A stretch of 64,000 nucleotides of DNA from CBDAQA01 sp965198865 (GCA_965198865.1 CBDAQA010000025.1:979720-1043719); one strand, 5' to 3'; numbered from the stretch's first letter, positions 44,568 through 54,438 are shown. Numbers and translations are program-made. The notes: a model not told the origin generated them from the sequence alone.

Positions 44568-44700
44568 CGTCGGCCGACCCGCACCGGCTGCCGTGTCGCC
44601 TCGCCCGAGGGTTCCGGCGAGCTCCGCCCGCCGACGTTCCAGGGACCTCATGCGGTCGACTCGTATACGGCATCCCTCAGAACTCCACGACCCTCGGTGC

Positions 44701-45900
44701 ATGACTATGACTGAAACAGCGACCGACACGGACTTCGTGAAGACGTCGGCGCCGGCGACCGACCCGGTGGCCTCGGCATCACCCTTCGCGTGGGTCGACC
44801 GGGGCCGGATCCCCTGCCTCGACGGGTTCCGCGGCGTCAGCATCCTCATGGTGCTGGCGTGCCACTGCGGCTATGCGTACCGCGACCGACTCGCGCCAGT
44901 CGCACACACGCTGCTGGTCCGTGCGGCCATCGGGGTGGACGTGTTCTTCGTGATCAGCGGGTTCCTGATCACGCTCCTCCTGCTCCGGGAACAATCCACC
45001 ACCGGGCGGGTGAACCTCAAGGCGTTCTACGTCCGCCGAGGCTTTCGGATCCTGCCCGCTTACCTCTGCTTCGCCGCTTGCATCCCACTTTTTGTTCGGT
45101 TCCACGCCGGTATCACTCCGTTGACGACTCGGGACTGGCTGGCCATACCCACATTTTTCGTCGACTTCCTGCTCGACCGGCCGTTGGGCATCGCACATTT
45201 GTGGTCACTGTCGGTTGAGGAACACTTCTATTTGATCTACCCCGCCCTGCTGTGGCGCAATCGCCGCTGCGCCGTGTGGCTCACGGCGTCCTGGGTTGCG
45301 ATCACGCCGGTGTACCGATATGCGGCCCTACACGCCCCCGTGATCCTGCCGGACGCGAAGTTTTGGACGTTCACCCGCGCCGACGCGATCGCGATTGGGT
45401 GTCTGTTGGCGTTCGCCGTCAGGTCCCCGCGATGGCGGCAGCGGCTACTTTGGGACGGCCGGTGGGCGACCCTCTTGGCCGCAGCCGCGATGGCCGTCCT
45501 TTTGATAAGCCCGTTTATGCCGATCCGGCGGTGGTCGATTCTATACCTCAATCTGTTCGGCGGAACGGTTGACGCCGTCTGTATTGCTGTGGTCGTCTGG
45601 GCTTGTATTTTACACGCGGACGCCCCCGCCATCCGGGTATTGGAGGCCCGCCCGTTGGTCGCCATGGGCCTCCTCTCCTACAGCATCTACCTTTGGCAGC
45701 AGCCGCTCACCGTCGACGCTTCTGTTGGACCTTTTTTAACGCGTTTACTGACATTGGCGGCCCTTGCTGTGGGGTCGTACTGGCTGGTCGAACAGCCCTT
45801 CCTCCGACTAAAAGCGAGACGCGCGCGGGCGACCCGGCGGCGGGTCGTTGTCGCAGTCGGTCAACCAGTTGCGACTGCCGATGCCGCCGATCGAACGTGA
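44701..45900 (+). CDS. Acyltransferase-3 family protein (OafA/YrhL type)
   Basis: ATG 44701 gives 399 residues with about ten transmembrane helices. After a 35-residue polar lead comes IPCLDGFRGVSILMVLACH, with the conserved Arg and His of the acyltransferase-3 motif; VDVFFVISGFLITLLLLRE, FYVRRGFRILPAYLCFA and LWSLSVEEHFYLIYPALLW follow in the standard order. These enzymes move acetyl or other acyl groups across the membrane onto periplasmic sugars. It is the first of four such genes in the locus. Another ATG at 44707 is an equally possible start. Confidence 0.9.
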   Translation: MTMTETATDTDFVKTSAPATDPVASASPFAWVDRGRIPCLDGFRGVSILMVLACHCGYAYRDRLAPVAHTLLVRAAIGVDVFFVISGFLITLLLLREQSTTGRVNLKAFYVRRGFRILPAYLCFAACIPLFVRFHAGITPLTTRDWLAIPTFFVDFLLDRPLGIAHLWSLSVEEHFYLIYPALLWRNRRCAVWLTASWVAITPVYRYAALHAPVILPDAKFWTFTRADAIAIGCLLAFAVRSPRWRQRLLWDGRWATLLAAAAMAVLLISPFMPIRRWSILYLNLFGGTVDAVCIAVVVWACILHADAPAIRVLEARPLVAMGLLSYSIYLWQQPLTVDASVGPFLTRLLTLAALAVGSYWLVEQPFLRLKARRARATRRRVVVAVGQPVATADAADRT

Positions 45901-46059
45901 ATGCCGAAACCGCGGTCCGGGGCCGCTTGGGGATTGGCCGGTGATACCTCGCGATTGTCGGCACGACGTTCTGGGGCGCGGCCCCACCGCCGGGCGTTCA
46001 TCGGCGGTGGCACTAGATCGCAACGGGTGCAGACCGTCCGGATTCAAGGGGAGCGTTCA

Positions 46060-47307
46060 ATGAACCTACTGCTTGTGAGTCAGTTTTACCTGCCGTTCGT
46101 CGGCGGCGTTGAGGCACACGTCCGCCAAGTCGCACACGGCTTCGCTGCTGCTGGGCACCACGTTACCGTGGCCGCTACGAATTTCTCCCCGAGCCGACTC
46201 CCCCGGCGACTCGAAGTCCTCCACGCATCGTTGCTGGCCCCCGCAGCCGTCGACCATGACGACCAGGGCATTCCAGTGGCAGCCATCGCGCCGACCAAAC
46301 TGGACCGCTTGCGATTGCTCCCGGCCGCCGTGCGGACCATCCCGCGGTTGCAGCGATACGCTTATCACGGGCTGAATCGGTTCGCCTACCGAACGGCCTA
46401 CCGACCGACGTTCGCGCCGCGGCTACGGCGACTGATGGCTGGCGTGGATGTGGTCCACTCGTTCTCGTTCGGCCCATTGGGATGGGCGGCAGGCGAGGCG
46501 GCCCGGGCGGCCGGGGCGGGCCTGGTGGTCACGCCGTTCGTCCACCCACACCAGTGGGGTGACGGGCCGGACGACGTCACGTTCTACAAGGGTGCCGACG
46601 CTGTAGTCGGCTTGGTCAAAACCGACACGGCTTACCTGGCCGCGTTGGGGGTGCCGGGCGAGCGGCTTCGCACGATCGGCGTATCGCCCGACTTGCCGCC
46701 GACGACCGACCCCGCGGCTTTCCGTAACCGGCACGGGTTGGGGGACGCCCCCATCGTATTGTACGTCGGCCGCATGATGGCTCAAAAGGGTGCCGCAGCC
46801 GTGCTGGCGGCGATGGCAAGCGTCTGGGACCGGAGGCCGGCCGTCCGGTTCGTTTTCATCGGGCCCGCCAGTCCGGCCGAGGCGGCACAGTTCGACGGGC
46901 TCGACCGCCGAGCAAGTTACCTGGGGAAGGTGTCGGCCCAGCAAAAGGCCGACGCGTTGTCCGCGTGCGACGTGTTCTGCATGCCGTCGATGAGCGAGAT
47001 CCTCCCCACGGTCTACCTGGAGGCGTGGACGTACGGCAAACCGGTCATCGGCGGGCGAGCGCACGGGTTGCCAGAACTGGTCGAAGGGTCGGGCGGTGGG
47101 CTGGCGGTTGGCCAGTCCGCGGCCGAGGTCGCGTCGGCCGTCCTGAGGTTAATCGGGGACGTCGACCTCCGCCAACGGTGTGGCACCAACGGCCGCCGGT
47201 TGGTAGAGTCCGAGTACGCCGTCGCCGCCGTAAACGCCCGGTTGTTGGACACGTACGCGGCCGCCGTTCCGGGACGCCGGCCGCGTTGCCAGCCCGTCGA
47301 CGGGTGA
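46060..47307 (+). CDS. GT4-family glycosyltransferase
   Basis: The ATG at 46060 (GGGGAG eight bases upstream) gives 415 residues: MNLLLVSQFYLPFVGGVEAH as the GT-B N-terminus, YKGADAVVGLVKTDTAYLAALG and RLRTIGVSPDLPP in the middle, and IVLYVGRMMAQKGAAAVLAA, YLGKVSAQQKADALSACDVF and SEILPTVYLEAWTYGKPVIG in the donor domain with the conserved acidic pair. The 160 bp before it have no gene. It starts a run of three closely spaced genes with the epimerase and GT2. Confidence 0.87.
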   Translation: MNLLLVSQFYLPFVGGVEAHVRQVAHGFAAAGHHVTVAATNFSPSRLPRRLEVLHASLLAPAAVDHDDQGIPVAAIAPTKLDRLRLLPAAVRTIPRLQRYAYHGLNRFAYRTAYRPTFAPRLRRLMAGVDVVHSFSFGPLGWAAGEAARAAGAGLVVTPFVHPHQWGDGPDDVTFYKGADAVVGLVKTDTAYLAALGVPGERLRTIGVSPDLPPTTDPAAFRNRHGLGDAPIVLYVGRMMAQKGAAAVLAAMASVWDRRPAVRFVFIGPASPAEAAQFDGLDRRASYLGKVSAQQKADALSACDVFCMPSMSEILPTVYLEAWTYGKPVIGGRAHGLPELVEGSGGGLAVGQSAAEVASAVLRLIGDVDLRQRCGTNGRRLVESEYAVAAVNARLLDTYAAAVPGRRPRCQPVDG

Positions 47308-47320
47308 CCGAATCAAACCG

Positions 47321-48268
47321 ATGCGAATCCTCGTGACGGGCAGCGCCGGCTTCGTCGGCAAGAGCGTGGGTCAGTACGCCGTTCAGGCGGGGCACACCGT
47401 CGCGGGCGTGGCGCGGCGGAGCCAGCCCGACCTCGACTGGCCGGGCACCCATTTGGCCCTGGACGTGGCCACGGCCGACCTGGCCGGCCCGGTCGCCGAT
47501 GCGGACCCGGACGTGATTTTCCATGCCGCCGGTTCGGCGTCGGTCGGCGGTTCGGTGGCCGCGCCGCTGGACGACTTCCGGGCGGCCGTCCTGAGTTGGA
47601 TCAACCTGCTCGACGGGGTCCGGCGGTCCGGGCGGCGACCTCTGATCGTGTTCCCGTCCAGCGCCGCCGTCTACGGCAACCCGGCTTCGCTTCCGGTCGC
47701 GGAGTCGGCATCGATCGTCCCCATCTCGCCCTACGGGTTCCACAAGGCAGCGTGCGAGCTGATCGCCGAGGAGTACGCGTCCTGCTTCGGGCTCGACATC
47801 CTGATCGTCCGAGTGTTCTCGGTCTTCGGGCCGGCCCAGCGGCGGCTGCTGATTTGGGACATCTACCGCCGGGCGGCGGGCGATGAACCGGCCATCTGGC
47901 TTGAGGGGACCGGTCGCGAGTCCCGCGACTTCCTTCACGTGGACGACCTCGCCGCGCTCGTCCTTCGACTCTCCGCGGACGGGGCGGGCCGGACCGGACG
48001 GTCGCGGGTCGTGAACGCCGGCCGCGGGGACGAGTCGTCGGTGCTAACGGTGGCCGAGTTCGTCCGCAGTGCGGCCGGGGTGGACAAGCCGATCCGCTGC
48101 CGCGGCGTGGAGCGGCCGGGCGACCCGCAACGGTGGCAGGCGGACGTCCGGCGGCTCCGCGAGACGGTGCCCGATTGGCGGCCGCAACCCCTAGTGGACG
48201 CCATCGACGGCTGCATCGCGAAGTGGCGGCTGACCCGCCCCGACCACAGGAGCGGCTCGACACCATGA
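47321..48268 (+). CDS. NAD-dependent sugar epimerase/dehydratase
   Basis: The 315-residue extended SDR begins MRILVTGSAGFVGKSVGQYA with the GxxGxxG cofactor loop. FPSSAAVYGNPASLPVAES carries the catalytic Ser region and ISPYGFHKAACELIAEEY has YxxxK. VRVFSVFGPAQRRLLIWDI and SRDFLHVDDLAALVLRL are typical of nucleotide-sugar epimerases such as GalE or dTDP-sugar enzymes. It would supply a modified sugar nucleotide. The TGA overlaps the next ATG (ATGA), so translation is coupled to the GT2 gene. Confidence 0.88.
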   Translation: MRILVTGSAGFVGKSVGQYAVQAGHTVAGVARRSQPDLDWPGTHLALDVATADLAGPVADADPDVIFHAAGSASVGGSVAAPLDDFRAAVLSWINLLDGVRRSGRRPLIVFPSSAAVYGNPASLPVAESASIVPISPYGFHKAACELIAEEYASCFGLDILIVRVFSVFGPAQRRLLIWDIYRRAAGDEPAIWLEGTGRESRDFLHVDDLAALVLRLSADGAGRTGRSRVVNAGRGDESSVLTVAEFVRSAAGVDKPIRCRGVERPGDPQRWQADVRRLRETVPDWRPQPLVDAIDGCIAKWRLTRPDHRSGSTP

Positions 48269-49149
48269 CGGACGCAAACGACCTCACGTTGCTGTCGGTC
48301 GTGATCCCGACCTGCAACCGCGACCCGTCGTTGGCCGAGTGCCTCCGCCGGCTCGCCCCGGGCGTGCAGACGTTGCCGGCCGACCGGTACGAGGTCGTCG
48401 TGACGGACGACGGGTCGACGGGGACCGCCAAGGAGATGATCAAACAGGAGTTCCCGTGGGCGCGGTGGACGGCCGGCCCCCGACGGGGGCCCGCTGCCAA
48501 CCGGAACCACGGGGTCCGGCAGGCCGGCGGCGAGTGGGTGGCGTTCGTCGACGACGACTGCCTCCCGACGCCCGGTTGGCTCGCCGGGTACGCCGACGCG
48601 ATCCGGGACGGTGAGGCCGAGGTCTTGGAGGGGCTCACCACCTCGACTGCCTACGACCCGTTAGCCATGGAGGCCCCGGTCAACCCCGGCGGCGGGTACT
48701 TGTTCTCGTGCAACATGATGATCGGTCGGCAGATTTTCGACCGGATGGGCGGGTTTGACGAGGCGTTCACCCATTGGAATGAGGATGTCGACCTGGGCAT
48801 CCGCCTCCAGGCGGCCGGGCACCCGATCCGCTTCGTCCCCGCCGCCCGCGTCGAACACCTGCCCCGGCCGTACCCGAACGGGTTTGGCATGGGCGGACGC
48901 TGGAAGTCACGTGTACAGTTGGCCATCAAGCATCAGCAGGTCCGGTCGCTGTGGCGGTGGCTACCACTGCACGTGGCCAAGGTGCGGGCATCTGAGCTGA
49001 TTCAGGGCGGCCTGAGCCGGCACGCGCCGGCATTCGCCGTCCGCAGCGGGATCGAAGTTTTGTACGTCGTGCTCCACCTTAACCAATGGGCGCTGGAGTA
49101 CCGGATTCCGGATCGCTTGGCCGGTGATCGCGCGGTCGTTAAAACCTGA
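48265..49149 (+). CDS. GT2-family glycosyltransferase
   Basis: The 294-residue GT-A enzyme has LLSVVIPTCNRDPSLAECL, VVVTDDGSTGTAKEMI (first Asp motif), WVAFVDDDCLPTPGWL (the DDD metal/nucleotide-sugar motif) and FDEAFTHWNEDVDLGIRLQA (ED acceptor/base motif). The C-terminal 80 residues contain amphipathic segments that may bind the membrane. The start was chosen because ATG 48265 overlaps the previous stop by 4 bp. Donor sugar is unknown. Confidence 0.88.
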   Translation: MTDANDLTLLSVVIPTCNRDPSLAECLRRLAPGVQTLPADRYEVVVTDDGSTGTAKEMIKQEFPWARWTAGPRRGPAANRNHGVRQAGGEWVAFVDDDCLPTPGWLAGYADAIRDGEAEVLEGLTTSTAYDPLAMEAPVNPGGGYLFSCNMMIGRQIFDRMGGFDEAFTHWNEDVDLGIRLQAAGHPIRFVPAARVEHLPRPYPNGFGMGGRWKSRVQLAIKHQQVRSLWRWLPLHVAKVRASELIQGGLSRHAPAFAVRSGIEVLYVVLHLNQWALEYRIPDRLAGDRAVVKT

Positions 49150-49191
49150 CGTCGTTGCCGCGGCCAATTTCGCTCTCTCAGGCTAACACCC

Positions 49192-49827
49192 ATGCGCAGA
49201 TCGCCTACCGAACTCGTCCAGCGAGCCGGTTTTGAACTCCGGTCGCGTGTGTCGTACTCGACCGACGCTGTGCGGCGCGTGGCCTTGACCGTCCTGGGAG
49301 CACGGATTGGCCGAGGAACGCGGATATCAAACGTGTCGGTCAATTGGCCCCACCAACTGCGTATCGGTGTCGGGTGCGGGCTGGAGGACGGCGTCACGTT
49401 TAAGTATTCCGGCCCCTGGCGGCCTGGGCCGTCGATCGTGATCGAGGACGGCGTGTTCATCGGCCGCGGATGCGAATTCAACGTCCAGGTCGGGGTCACG
49501 GTTGAATGCCTGGCCCGGCTGGCGGCCGGGTGCAAGCTGATTGACCACGACCACGAGGTACCCCCGACCGGTCTGCCCATGGGCGGGAACGGCCGCGAAG
49601 GCCCCATTACGATCGGCCGGGACGCCTGGCTCGGGGCGAATGTGATCGTCCTCCGCGGCGTGACCGTTGGGGCTGGGGCAATCGTCGCTGCCGGGGCCGT
49701 CGTTACCGGGGACGTCCCGCCGGATGAGATCTGGGGTGGCGTGCCGGCCCGCCGAATCGGTCGTCGGCCCGACCCGGTCCTAGCCAGAATCATGGCCATT
49801 CCAGGGACAACATCATTAGGGGAATAG
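49192..49827 (+). CDS. Hexapeptide-repeat acyltransferase
   Basis: The 211-residue protein forms a left-handed beta-helix with repeats around LGARIGRGTRISNVSVN, LEDGVTFKYSGPW, IVIEDGVFIGRGCEFNV, ARLAAGCKLIDHDHEVPP (candidate catalytic His) and ITIGRDAWLGANVIVLRGV, ending with WGGVPARRIG. These are signatures of sugar O-acetyltransferases using acetyl-CoA, for example in colanic acid-type loci. It follows the GT2 gene by 42 bp and precedes an acyltransferase-3 gene by 4 bp. Confidence 0.85.
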   Translation: MRRSPTELVQRAGFELRSRVSYSTDAVRRVALTVLGARIGRGTRISNVSVNWPHQLRIGVGCGLEDGVTFKYSGPWRPGPSIVIEDGVFIGRGCEFNVQVGVTVECLARLAAGCKLIDHDHEVPPTGLPMGGNGREGPITIGRDAWLGANVIVLRGVTVGAGAIVAAGAVVTGDVPPDEIWGGVPARRIGRRPDPVLARIMAIPGTTSLGE

Positions 49828-49831
49828 GCTT

Positions 49832-51013
49832 ATGTCGACCTCGAGTAAGCACATCTCGGAGTTGGATGGCCTACGTGGCGTTGCCATCCTGATGGTCTTG
49901 GCGACACACCTCGTTGAGATGCACGACCTACCGCACCCGACGGCGGTCACCCGCCTGATCGGATTGGTGGCCGGTCTTGGGTGGTCCGGGGTAGACCTTT
50001 TCTTCGCCCTCTCTGGATTTTTGATCACCGGTATTCTGCTGGAGACCCGCCGGCGCCCGGGATATTTCGCGGCATTTTACGCCCGGCGAACGCTGAGGAT
50101 CTTCCCGCTCTACTACACCTTTTTACTCGTCGTCATAGCAGTGTTACCGCGCCTGTCGCCTGAAACTTTTCAATCACCAACGCCCGGGCAGTGGATGTAC
50201 TGGACGTACGCATCAAATTTCGTCCGTGTGAAGTATGAGTACACTTTGGCGCTCAGCGTCACTTGGTCACTCGCAATCGAGGAGCAGTTTTACCTGGTCT
50301 GGCCGACAGTAGTGTGGTTTGTTTCACGGCGACCATTGGTGTGGATTTGCGGCCTTCTGATGGCCACTGCTGTGGCGTATCGCGGTGTCGCTGTCGTGTG
50401 CCACTGGGGCGGCAAGGCCACATACTACTACACGTTATCCCGAATGGATGGTCTGGCAGCCGGTGCTCTCGCTGCTGTGGTCATACGAACCTACGACATG
50501 CAGTCGATCCGTCGGCAGTCGGTCCGCGTCGCTGGGCTGCTCTTGCTCCCAATCACCGCACTGATCGCCTTGGCCCAACTCCGGCACCTCGACGTACGGT
50601 CCGCGCCGGCCAGCCAAGTGTTGCTGTATACGCTCACGTCGGCGTTCGGTGCCGCTGCGGTTCTCTGGGTCGTGGCCGCTCGTCCCCGGATCTTCAGTTC
50701 CGCAGCACTTCGAATATTTGGAAAATACAGCTATTCGCTTTACCTGTTCAACATGCCCGTTCGTATGGTCGCCAACCATTTACTTCCCGGCCATACGGTG
50801 CCGTCCCGCGGAACACACCCGCTGTTGGGTACGGCGGTTTACGCCGCCACATGCGTCGCTGTCACACTGGTTCTTTCGATTGTCAGCTGGAGGATACTGG
50901 AAATGCCCATGCTGCGACTGAAGCGGTACTTCCCGGAGCCGGACGACGGCCTGAATACGACTGTCGGTCCGCCCTTGATCGCTGCCGGATCAGCCGTGGC
51001 AAACCCTGTATAA
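49832..51013 (+). CDS. Acyltransferase-3 family protein
   Basis: The 393-residue polytopic protein shows ISELDGLRGVAILMVLATH, GVDLFFALSGFLITGILLE, FYARRTLRIFPLYYTFLL and VTWSLAIEEQFYLVWPTVVW, the ordered motif set of OafA-type acyltransferases, and about ten hydrophobic helices. It likely O-acylates the surface glycan from the periplasmic side. The stop TAA shares its last base with the ATG of the following glycosyltransferase. Base composition is slightly AT-richer than in adjoining genes. Confidence 0.9.
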   Translation: MSTSSKHISELDGLRGVAILMVLATHLVEMHDLPHPTAVTRLIGLVAGLGWSGVDLFFALSGFLITGILLETRRRPGYFAAFYARRTLRIFPLYYTFLLVVIAVLPRLSPETFQSPTPGQWMYWTYASNFVRVKYEYTLALSVTWSLAIEEQFYLVWPTVVWFVSRRPLVWICGLLMATAVAYRGVAVVCHWGGKATYYYTLSRMDGLAAGALAAVVIRTYDMQSIRRQSVRVAGLLLLPITALIALAQLRHLDVRSAPASQVLLYTLTSAFGAAAVLWVVAARPRIFSSAALRIFGKYSYSLYLFNMPVRMVANHLLPGHTVPSRGTHPLLGTAVYAATCVAVTLVLSIVSWRILEMPMLRLKRYFPEPDDGLNTTVGPPLIAAGSAVANPV

Positions 51014-52200
51014 TGCACACTTCCCCCTCAACCAACTCTATCGCCCTCGTCTCCGGCCACCCGACCAATTGGCACGCCGGGGCCTCAACCGTGTTCCTTC
51101 ACTTGCAGGCGGCGCTCGCCGACGCCACTGGCCGGGACATCACCCTTTTCCACGCCGACGACTATGCCCCGCGGCGGGTGCATCCGCATCTGCACAAGTT
51201 CGTCATGGCATTCGCCTTGGACCGCCTGTTAACCGACCGCTTGGCTGGGGCGGACGTGGTCGAGATCGCCGGGAATTGCGGTTGGCGGGCGTTCCGCCGC
51301 CTACGCGCCCGGCGGGCCCGGGTCGGCCGGCGGCCGCTGCTGGTGAGCCGGCTGCACGGGCTGGAGTTCCTCGACGAGCAGGTCCGCGTGGCCGAGGAGA
51401 TTGCCCGCTGCCAACGGTTGCCGATGAAATATAAGGCCGTCACCCGGCACTGGACGAACTGGCAGGAACGGGAAAGCTTGGCGGCGGCCGACCTGGTGGT
51501 CTGCCACAGCTCACGGGACGCCGACGCGGTCGTCGCTGCTGGGTGGAAGGACGCTCGGCAGGTGACCGTCATGCCTCTGGGCGTGGACCCAAGTTTCGCT
51601 GGCCCGCGGGACTACTCGGAGCGAGGGTCGCGGCTGCTGTGGTGGGGGTCGTGGATCGACCGCAAAGGCGTCACCGCTGTGCCGCGGGCGTTCGCAATGG
51701 CGTGCGCCGAGCGGCCGGACCTGACGCTGACCATCGGCGGGGCCGGCCGGTCCGCGGCCGAGGTTCTGGGGGCGTTTCCGGCCGAGGTGCGGGACCGCGT
51801 CAGCGTCCTCCCGTTCGTGTCAGCCGACGAGCATCGCAGGGTCCTCCTCGACCACAACATAATGCTGTTCCCGTCCCTGTCGGAAGGATTCGGGCTGGCA
51901 ATGCTCGAAGCCATGGCCGGCGGCATGCCAGTAATCACCACGTTCACCGGCCTCGCCCACGACTGGCTGGAACACGGCGTGAACTGCGTGCTGGTCCCCA
52001 TGTCGGCTCCAACCCCCCTATCCCGCGCGATCGTGGCTTTGGCTGGCGATCGGCACCGCCGCGAGCGGATCGGGACCGGGGCCCGGGCCACGGCCGCTCG
52101 TCTCACCTGGGCCGACCTCGGCCGGAACACCTTGGCGGCGTACGCCGAGCACGCCGACCGCCACCGGGCGGACCTCGGCCCCGCCGCTGGGGTGACCTAG
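51013..52200 (+). CDS. GT4-family glycosyltransferase
   Basis: From ATG 51013 (one-base overlap with the previous stop) the 395-residue GT-B enzyme shows SIALVSGHPTNWHAGASTVF, LVVCHSSRDADAVVAAGWKD and VTVMPLGVDPSFAGP, then SRLLWWGSWIDRKGVTAVPR, VSVLPFVSADEHRRVLLDHN and SLSEGFGLAMLEAMAGGMPV with the EX7E pair. It is intact and terminates 34 bp before the start of the IS-interrupted acyltransferase gene, with which it was probably co-transcribed. Confidence 0.87.
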   Translation: MHTSPSTNSIALVSGHPTNWHAGASTVFLHLQAALADATGRDITLFHADDYAPRRVHPHLHKFVMAFALDRLLTDRLAGADVVEIAGNCGWRAFRRLRARRARVGRRPLLVSRLHGLEFLDEQVRVAEEIARCQRLPMKYKAVTRHWTNWQERESLAAADLVVCHSSRDADAVVAAGWKDARQVTVMPLGVDPSFAGPRDYSERGSRLLWWGSWIDRKGVTAVPRAFAMACAERPDLTLTIGGAGRSAAEVLGAFPAEVRDRVSVLPFVSADEHRRVLLDHNIMLFPSLSEGFGLAMLEAMAGGMPVITTFTGLAHDWLEHGVNCVLVPMSAPTPLSRAIVALAGDRHRRERIGTGARATAARLTWADLGRNTLAAYAEHADRHRADLGPAAGVT

Positions 52201-52252
52201 CGGGTAACGTGGGGACGTCAACTATGACACCAAGATGAAAACCCTCGACGAC

Positions 52253-53326
52253 TGCTCTGTCTCTAGGCTCCCGGTGTTCGGCGCGTGTTCGGTAGCGCGA
52301 CGGTCGGCCTGCCTGTAGACCATGCGGGATGATCACCTGCAAGTCGCCCGTGAAGATCCTGAGTGCGGCCCACGAGTTGGGCCGGCAACTGTTCGACGAG
52401 CGTGCGCACAAGTTCAGCCGGAAGGACTTCACGCTGCCGCAGCTGTTCTCGTGCCTGGTCCTGCGGGAACACCAGAAGAAGAGCTACCGCGGCGTGGAGG
52501 CACTGCTGGAGGACTGCTCGGACCTGCGCGACGCGGTCGGGCTGTCCAAAGCGCCTGACCACAACACGCTGTGCCGGGCGTTCAAGCACCTCGTCAAGTC
52601 GCGGTCGATGAACCGGGCGCTGGACCTACAGGTCGAGCGGGCGAGGGCGGCCGGCCTGGACGTGCGGGGCGACGCGGCCAAGCCGTCGTCGATGGACTCG
52701 ACCTGCTTCGAGTCGCGCCACGTCAGCCGGCACTTCGAGCGGCGGCAGGACCAGACCGCCAAGGCGGCGGCCAAGGCGAACGCCGAAAAAAAGGCGGCAA
52801 ACCGGGCAGGTCGGCGGCCGACCTCAAGCGGTCCAAGACCGTCCGTGGCCTGCCGAAGCTCTCGGTCGCCGTCGCCGCGTCGTGCCACCTGATCCTCGCC
52901 GCCCGCGCCACGGTCGGCATGGGGTCGGACCACCCCCACTTCGAGCCGCTGCTGTTCGACGCCTGGCGGCGCGCCGACGTGCGCGTGCTCGTGGCGGACG
53001 CCGGCTACGACTCGGAGAAGAACCACGCGATCGGCCGGCTCGACATGGGCGTGCGGACCGTGATCCCGCCGCTGATCGGCCGGCCGACCGACAAGGAGCC
53101 GACCGCCCGGTTCCGGCGGCTGATGAAGCAGCAGTTCAAGCGAGAGCACACCCAGGCGACCTACGGCCAGCGGTGGCAGGTCGAGACGGTGAACAGCATG
53201 ATCAAGCGGAACCTGGGCTCGTCCCTCCGCGCTCGCACCCCACATCGGCGGTCCATGGAACTACTGCTCCGTTGCGTCGTTCACAACATCATGGTCTTGC
53301 AAGGCACCGAGCCTTGAGACAGAGCA
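52253..53326 (+). mobile_element. IS5/IS4-superfamily element with 9-bp target duplication
   Basis: The 1,074-bp element has inverted ends TGCTCTGTCTCTAGGCTC and (complement of the right end) TGCTCTGTCTCAAGGCTC, 17 of 18 identical. CTCGACGAC is duplicated exactly at 52244-52252 and 53327-53335. The perfect duplication indicates a young insertion. It lies within an acyltransferase gene. Confidence 0.93.
52329..53317 (+). CDS. DDE transposase expressed through a -1 frameshift
   Basis: Frame one starts MITCKSPVKILSAAHELG and includes SSMDSTCFESRHVSRHFERR (first Asp). At 52787-52793 the heptamer A_AAA_AAG occurs exactly in the zero frame (GAA AAA AAG), the classic -1 slippery site. After the slip the frame reads KKGGKPGRSAADLKRSK, LVADAGYDSEKNHAIGR (second Asp) and YGQRWQVETVNSMIKRNLG (final Glu) to TGA at 53317. 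The fusion is about 329 residues. Alone, the first frame ends at 52892 without a complete catalytic triad. The family is IS5- or IS4-related (DDE_Tnp_1); the 9-bp duplication suits the IS903 branch of IS5. Confidence 0.85.
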
Positions 53327-54438
53327 CTCGACGACGCCTTCCGGTCAGACGCGAACAACCTGAACGCGATCCGGCTCGCCCTGGCGACGCTGGTGATCGC
53401 GAGTCACTCGTACGTGATCGCGATAGGGCAGAGGGCCGGCGTCGCCGCCGAGCCGTTGGGCCGGCTGACGGGACACCGGACAGAGATGGGGTCGATCGCC
53501 GTGGACGGGTTCTTCGCGGCCAGCGGGTTCCTCCTGGCGGCCAGCTGGGGGCGGGGCAAGGGGTTGGCCAACTTCGCCACCCGACGGTTCCTCCGGATCT
53601 ACCCCGGGTTCCTCGTCTGCGTCCTAGCATGCGTGCTGCTGGTCGGGCCGGCCGCAGGCGTCATGTGGTCGCGATACTTCGCCGACCCGGTAACCTACCG
53701 GTTGTTCCGGTACCTTTACTTCGGCCCGTTCATGGACGCCCTCCCCGGAGCGTTCGCCCGGAACCCGCTGCCCGAGTTGGTCAACACGTCACTGTGGACG
53801 ATCAAGTTCGAATGCTACTGCTACGCAATCCTGATGGTGTTGGGCGTGATCCGGCTGTTGCGGCCGGCCGTCATTGCCGGGCTGGCGATCGTGTGCATGG
53901 CCGGGCTCACGTTCGTCAGCCTGAGCCGGCGGGAGTTCGGGCACGGGCTGAACTCGTACTACATGCCCCGGCTGGTGACATTCTTTTTTGCCGGGTCGGC
54001 CCTGTACCTGAATCGGGCGCGGGTGCCGTTCCACGCCGGTCTGTTCGCAGGGGCCGTGGCCGTGACGGCGGCCACGGTGACGAACCCCATCTGGCCGACC
54101 CTGATTCTGCCGACGGCCGGCCTGTACTGCATGTTCTACGTCGCCTGCCTGCGGTGGCCGCGGACGAACCGGATCGGGCGGCGGAACGACCTGTCGTACG
54201 GCGTGTACCTGTATGCCTTCCCTATCCAGCAGCTATTAGTGTACCGTGGGCTGGGGTCAGGCCGGCCGTGGTTGCTGACCGCGTTAACGTTGCCGCCCGT
54301 GTTCGTGGCGGCGTTCATCAGCTGGGTATCCGTGGAGCGACCGGCCCTGCAGTTCAAACCCACCCTCCGCCGCCGCCGGCCGTTGCCCGAGTCACAGCGG
54401 CCGGCGGCCTCGGTCGAGGTCCTCTCGCCTTGACCGCG

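Larger units (their letters stand above)
52235..54433 (+). pseudogene. Acyltransferase-3 gene interrupted by an IS after codon 6
   Basis: ATGAAAACCCTCGACGAC (52235-52252) is split by an IS from GCCTTCCGG onward at 53336. With the element and one copy of the duplicated CTCGACGAC removed, the frame reads MKTLDDAFRSDANNLNAIRL and on through SIAVDGFFAASGFLLAASWG, RRFLRIYPGFLVCVLA and VNTSLWTIKFECYCYAIL to the stop at 54433, a typical ten-helix acyltransferase of about 370 residues. The downstream part has a GTG at 53393 that could allow a shorter product, but it would lack the first helix with the catalytic His region. Excision would restore the gene exactly. Confidence 0.9.

Noticed and set aside
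52882..54438. Very long plus-strand frame leading into the GT2 gene
   Set aside because: Its first 500 codons overlap the transposase and acyltransferase in another frame and have shadow composition; only the part from 54439 is a real gene.
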